A stretch of 64,000 nt of DNA from positions 372,001-436,000 of the forward strand of contig CAVVTP010000001.1 of the NCBI GenBank assembly GCA_963751165.1. Reading direction: 5' to 3'. The notes under the pieces were generated by a model, which saw only the letters and a program-made list of their open reading frames with translations, made no database searches and was not told the DNA's origin. Of the stretch, positions 60,933 through 64,000 are shown piece after piece (positions within the stretch are counted from its first letter, which is position 1; every line of letters starts with the position of its first letter). Origin of the DNA: Roseiarcus sp963751165. Lineage in GTDB: Bacteria; Pseudomonadota; Alphaproteobacteria; Rhizobiales; Beijerinckiaceae. The translations under genes and the position numbers were made by a program.

Positions 60933-63014
60933 TCATCCCGCCTGACCCGAGCGCCTGATCCATTCCTCCTCGTCGATCAACTCGACGCCGAGCTCGCGCG
61001 CCTTCGCCAGCTTCGAACCGGCGCCGGGGCCGGCCACGACGAGGTTGGTCTTGGCCGAGATCGAGCCCGACACTTTTGCGCCGAGCCGCTCGGCGAGCGC
61101 CTTCGCCTCGTCGCGCGTCATCCGTTCGAGCGAACCGGTGAAGACAATGGTCTGTCCGGCCAACGGATGGCCCGCCGCCATCGCCGGCATCGGCTCGACC
61201 GTCACTTGCTCGAGCAGCGCGTCGAGCGCGGCCTCGTTGCGCTCCTCGGCGTAGAAGTCGGCGATTGCTTCCGCCACCACCGGACCAATGCCCTCGATTG
61301 CCGCGAGCTCCTCGGCCGCGCCGGGCTCACGCGCGGCGGCGCGGAAATGGTCCCAATCACCGAAATGGCGGGCGAGGCGGCGCGCGTTGGTCTCACCCAC
61401 GTGGCGCACGCCGAGCGCGAACAGGAACCGGTTCAGCGCAATCCTCCGCCGCGCGTCGATGGCGTCGAAGAGATTGCGCACGGACGTCTCGCCGAACCCT
61501 TCCCATTCGCGCAAGGGCGGCCGCCCCTCGCCGTCGCGGGCGCGAAGGGTGAAAATGTCGGCCGGCGTGCGGATCAGGCCCTCCTTGAAGAAAAGCTCGA
61601 TCTGCTTGTCGCCGAGGCCCTCTATGTCGAAGGCGTTGCGCGAGCAGAAATGCTTCAGGCCCTCGACCGCCTGCGCCGGGCAGACGAGATGGCCGGTGCA
61701 CCGACGCACGACGTCGGCGACGCCCGTCTTCTCGTCGATCTCGCGCAGCGCCGCCGAGCCGCAGACGGGACAGGTCTCCGGGAAGACGTAAGATTTTGCG
61801 CCAGGCGGCCTCTTGTCGAGCAAGACCTCGATGATCTGCGGGATGACGTCGCCCGCCCGCTGCACCACGACCGTGTCGCCGACCCGCACGTCCTTGCGGG
61901 CGATCTCGTCCTCGTTGTGCAGGGTGGCGTTGGAGACGACGACGCCGCCGACCGTGACGGGCCTAAGCTTGGCGACTGGGGTCAGCGCGCCGGTGCGTCC
62001 GACCTGGATCTCGATCGCCTCGAGCACGGTCATCGCCCGTTCGGCCGGGAACTTGTGCGCCACGGCCCAGCGCGGGCTGCGCGAGACGAAGCCGAGCCGC
62101 TGCTGGAGCGCGAGATCGTCGACCTTGTAGACCACGCCGTCGATGTCATAGCCGAGGCTCGCGCGCTCGGCCTCGATCTCATGGTAGCGGGCGAGCATCT
62201 CCGCCGCCGAACGGCAGAGCTTGGTCAACGGGTTGGTCGGCAGGCCGAAGCGTTGCATGGCATGGATGGCGCCGAGCTGAGTCGTTGCAAAGCGTTCGCT
62301 GACCTCACCCCAGGCGTAGGCGAAGAAGGCGAGCGGCCTCGACGCGGTGATGCCGGGGTCGAGCTGGCGCAACGAGCCGGCGGCGAAGTTGCGCGGATTG
62401 GCGTAGACCTGTCTGCCGGCCTCGGCCTGACGGGCGTTGAGCGCGGCGAAATCCGCATGGCGCATGAAGACCTCGCCGCGCGCTTCGAAGATACTCGGCG
62501 CGCCATCGAGCCGGTGCGGGATCGTGGCGATCGTGCGCACGTTGGCGGTCACGTCCTCGCCCTCGTAGCCATCACCGCGCGTCGCCGCCTGAACGAGCTC
62601 GCCGTTCTCGTAACGCAGGCTGCACGAAAGCCCGTCGATCTTCGGCTCGGCGACCATCGCCAGCGGCGCGTCCTCGGCCATTCCCAGAAAGCGGCGGACG
62701 CGGGCGCAAAACTCCTCGACCTCCTCGTCGGCGAAAATGTTGCCGAGCGAAAGCATCGGCACGGCGTGGCGGACTTTGGCGAATTTCTCGGACGGCGCCG
62801 CGCCGACCTTGCGGTTGGCCGACTGCGCGTCGGCGAGTTCGGGAAAGGCTTCCTCGAGCGCCGTGTAGCGGCGGCGCAGTTCGTCGTATTCGGCGTCCGA
62901 AATCGTCGGCGCGTCCTCGCGGTGGTAGCGCCGGTCGTGCTCGGCGATCTCGACCCCGAGGCGCGTGTGCTCGGCGCGCGCCGTGGCGAGGGTCTGGCTC
63001 GGCTTCTTCGTCAT
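60933..63014 (-). CDS. ligA: NAD-dependent DNA ligase
   Basis: Joins nicks in DNA using NAD+; essential in bacteria. 693 residues, standard length. Domain Ia around residues 1-70 (HDRRYHREDAP with NAD-contact Tyr/His), nucleotidyltransferase with active-site Lys125 in AEPKIDGLSCSL, OB-fold (VRVGDTVVVQRAGDVIPQ), zinc finger with CPVCG and CTGHLVCPAQ, helix-hairpin-helix repeats (around 470-590) and a C-terminal BRCT domain (FTGSLERMTRDEAKALAERL, about 615-693). Single gene, downstream of no operon partner; the ABC receptor gene is 142 bp away on the same strand. Confidence 0.96.
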   Translation of the reverse strand: MTKKPSQTLATARAEHTRLGVEIAEHDRRYHREDAPTISDAEYDELRRRYTALEEAFPELADAQSANRKVGAAPSEKFAKVRHAVPMLSLGNIFADEEVEEFCARVRRFLGMAEDAPLAMVAEPKIDGLSCSLRYENGELVQAATRGDGYEGEDVTANVRTIATIPHRLDGAPSIFEARGEVFMRHADFAALNARQAEAGRQVYANPRNFAAGSLRQLDPGITASRPLAFFAYAWGEVSERFATTQLGAIHAMQRFGLPTNPLTKLCRSAAEMLARYHEIEAERASLGYDIDGVVYKVDDLALQQRLGFVSRSPRWAVAHKFPAERAMTVLEAIEIQVGRTGALTPVAKLRPVTVGGVVVSNATLHNEDEIARKDVRVGDTVVVQRAGDVIPQIIEVLLDKRPPGAKSYVFPETCPVCGSAALREIDEKTGVADVVRRCTGHLVCPAQAVEGLKHFCSRNAFDIEGLGDKQIELFFKEGLIRTPADIFTLRARDGEGRPPLREWEGFGETSVRNLFDAIDARRRIALNRFLFALGVRHVGETNARRLARHFGDWDHFRAAAREPGAAEELAAIEGIGPVVAEAIADFYAEERNEAALDALLEQVTVEPMPAMAAGHPLAGQTIVFTGSLERMTRDEAKALAERLGAKVSGSISAKTNLVVAGPGAGSKLAKARELGVELIDEEEWIRRSGQAG

Positions 63015-63387
63015 GGTGGCGAGGCTAGCTCAGGCCGGGACGGGGCGGAAGGGGCCAGGGCTGCGCTCGGTTGGATTCGCGCAGGCGATTTCAAGGGCTT
63101 GGGCGCCAAAAATTGTCGCGTCGAAGGCTCGCGAGCCGGAGCGCGATCGCCTTCTGTCCTTGTACCCAGATCTTCGCGCCCTGGGCCGGAATGCCATACG
63201 AAGTCCGAGCGCAAATTCAATCTTTTCAAGCCATTGCGGCGCGATTTCCGGGCTGGTCGCGGAACCGCGCGCCGCACGTCTCGAAATCCTCATCGCCGCG
63301 CATGCCTCAGCGCGGGGAAGCGGTCTTTACGAAGGCGGACAATTACTTATTAACTTACATAAAATGTTATACAGTGTAGAACTAAAT
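63015..63387. other. intergenic, no gene recognised
   Basis: About 370 bases upstream of ligA. Open frames on both strands (for example 63030-63293 minus) lack starts with ribosome-binding sites and lie in Arg/Ser-rich sequence. The left end should hold the ligA promoter; the last 60 bases (63340-63387) are AT-rich and border the dispersed repeat. Confidence 0.4.
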
Positions 63388-63825
63388 CCTAGTCGTTAGC
63401 GTCAAATGAATTGGTGGTATTTTTCTGAATTTCGGTCGCCGCGGCAGCAGCTATGGAGGTCAATTCATGGCTGGGACGAGCAGCGCCGGCTATTGTCGAG
63501 GACAGAAGACGAATATTGCAGTCAATCCTTGTGACCCCAACGCCTTACGAAAAGACCTTCACACAGTGAAGCTTTCCGAGCGTCGAAATTCCCTGCCTAC
63601 CCCCCGCGCAGGGAATTCAAATTCCCTGCCTACCCCTCCCGGCGCCTGTCGGCATCGCCGCACAAACGTTTGATCTTTCAAACGTTAGTCCGATTTTGAG
63701 CGTCGCAGGGGCGCCCGTTTTTCCCCCAGCCAGGGAAACGTAGGGAAAAGCAGGGAAGCAGGGACCGAAAGCGCCCGAGTCAAATTGAAAAAGCTATACC
63801 CCAGTTTGAGGGACTCGGGCGACTA
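63388..63825. repeat. 437-bp dispersed repeat, copy 2 (MITE-like)
   Basis: Second copy of the element at 24852-25288, in the same orientation, 438 bases. Flanks differ fully on both sides, which fixes the element ends at TAGTCG...CGACTA. It contains the same small open frame (63467-63673) and AATTCCCTG dyads. Confidence 0.8.
63467..63673 (+). CDS. small ORF inside the dispersed repeat, copy 2
   Basis: 68 codons beginning MAGTSSAGYCRGQK and ending CRHRRTNV, nearly the same as the copy at 24930. The ribosome-binding-like GGAGG before its ATG is kept. Conservation may simply reflect recent copying of the whole element. Coding status unclear. Confidence 0.3.
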   Translation: MAGTSSAGYCRGQKTNIAVNPCDPNALRKDLHTVKLSERRNSLPTPRAGNSNSLPTPPGACRHRRTNV

Positions 63826-63853
63826 CTCGTTGCAACGCTCAACCAAGCCGGGT

Positions 63854-63885
63854 CCCAGACGCCGGCGCTTCGGCGTCCGGCTGGG
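63854..63885. other. hairpin in the right-end intergenic tail
   Basis: Nested dyads: CCCAG (63854-63858) with CTGGG (63881-63885) and inside GACGCCG with CGGCGTC (63858-63877). Followed by ATTTA. It could be a terminator of something outside the window; nothing else is seen in 63826-64000. Confidence 0.35.
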
Positions 63886-64000
63886 ATTTAAGGTGGAGGT
63901 CGAAGCCCGTCTCTGCGGGTCCGGACCGGCGGCGCTGCGGTCGCCGCCTTAACCGGCAAATAACGGGTGTGCCCGCTAGATATCGCCAAGCGAATCGACC

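Noticed and set aside
60594..63353. 919-codon open frame on the plus strand opposite ligA and the amino-acid receptor
   Set aside because: It is the complement of two certain genes, is Arg/Asp/His-rich low-complexity in translation, and has no family likeness; a common artefact of high GC.

Overview
The window looks like a high-GC alphaproteobacterial chromosome segment, most likely Hyphomicrobiales (Rhizobiales). Reasons: an fructose-type ABC importer laid out like rhizobial frcBCA with ROK-family regulator and kinase, a split transketolase next to a SorC-type regulator, a NodT-type outer-membrane efflux lipoprotein, a Hyphomicrobiales-like small secreted protein, and RTX-like secreted repeats. 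Genus cannot be fixed from the sequence. No tRNA, rRNA, CRISPR array or replication origin was seen.

Layout. 1-2814: end of an RND efflux adaptor, its outer-membrane channel, and an overlapping Cys-rich small protein. 3124-5055: a small secreted protein and a porin. 5272-14905: a MalEFGK-type sugar ABC importer with an oxidoreductase and a rhamnose-mutarotase-like gene on the minus strand, divergent from an IclR regulator, amidohydrolase, MaoC hydratase and CoA-transferase. 15376-20120: an Rbs-type importer with two permeases, an ATPase split into two half-genes and a frameshifted binding protein. 20334-24844: a beta-propeller lactonase, GltS, glutaminase and a transglutaminase-like protein.

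24852-30765 is a decaying accessory zone: a 437-bp dispersed repeat, a lactonase scrap, a frameshifted SPOR protein, an MFS scrap, a broken VapBC pair, an orphan amino-acid-type binding protein and a degraded IS256 transposase. 30822-42115 is a coherent hexose block: zwf-pgl, a ROK repressor with a clear inverted-repeat operator, two tandem FrcB-like binding proteins with hairpins behind each, permease and ATPase, then an inositol-monophosphatase-like enzyme, ROK sugar kinase, HAD phosphatase and SDR. 42795-47406 holds an unrecognised secreted protein, an AT-richer gene-poor stretch and a large secreted protein with six 46-residue repeats.

48127-57069 is a second sugar or polyol block: a SorC regulator, divergent promoter with two matching palindromic operators, split transketolase, FGGY kinase, Rbs-type importer and SDR; a pentitol or ketose route into the pentose-phosphate pathway is a reasonable guess. 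57720-60790 is a polar amino-acid ABC importer, followed by ligA and a second copy of the 437-bp repeat.

Caution: at least nine otherwise well-conserved genes carry a single apparent indel. Such a density in functional-looking genes suggests that many are sequencing or assembly errors rather than true pseudogenes. Starts were chosen from ribosome-binding sites, overlaps with neighbours and signal peptides; family assignments rest on recognisable motifs, not on database searches.
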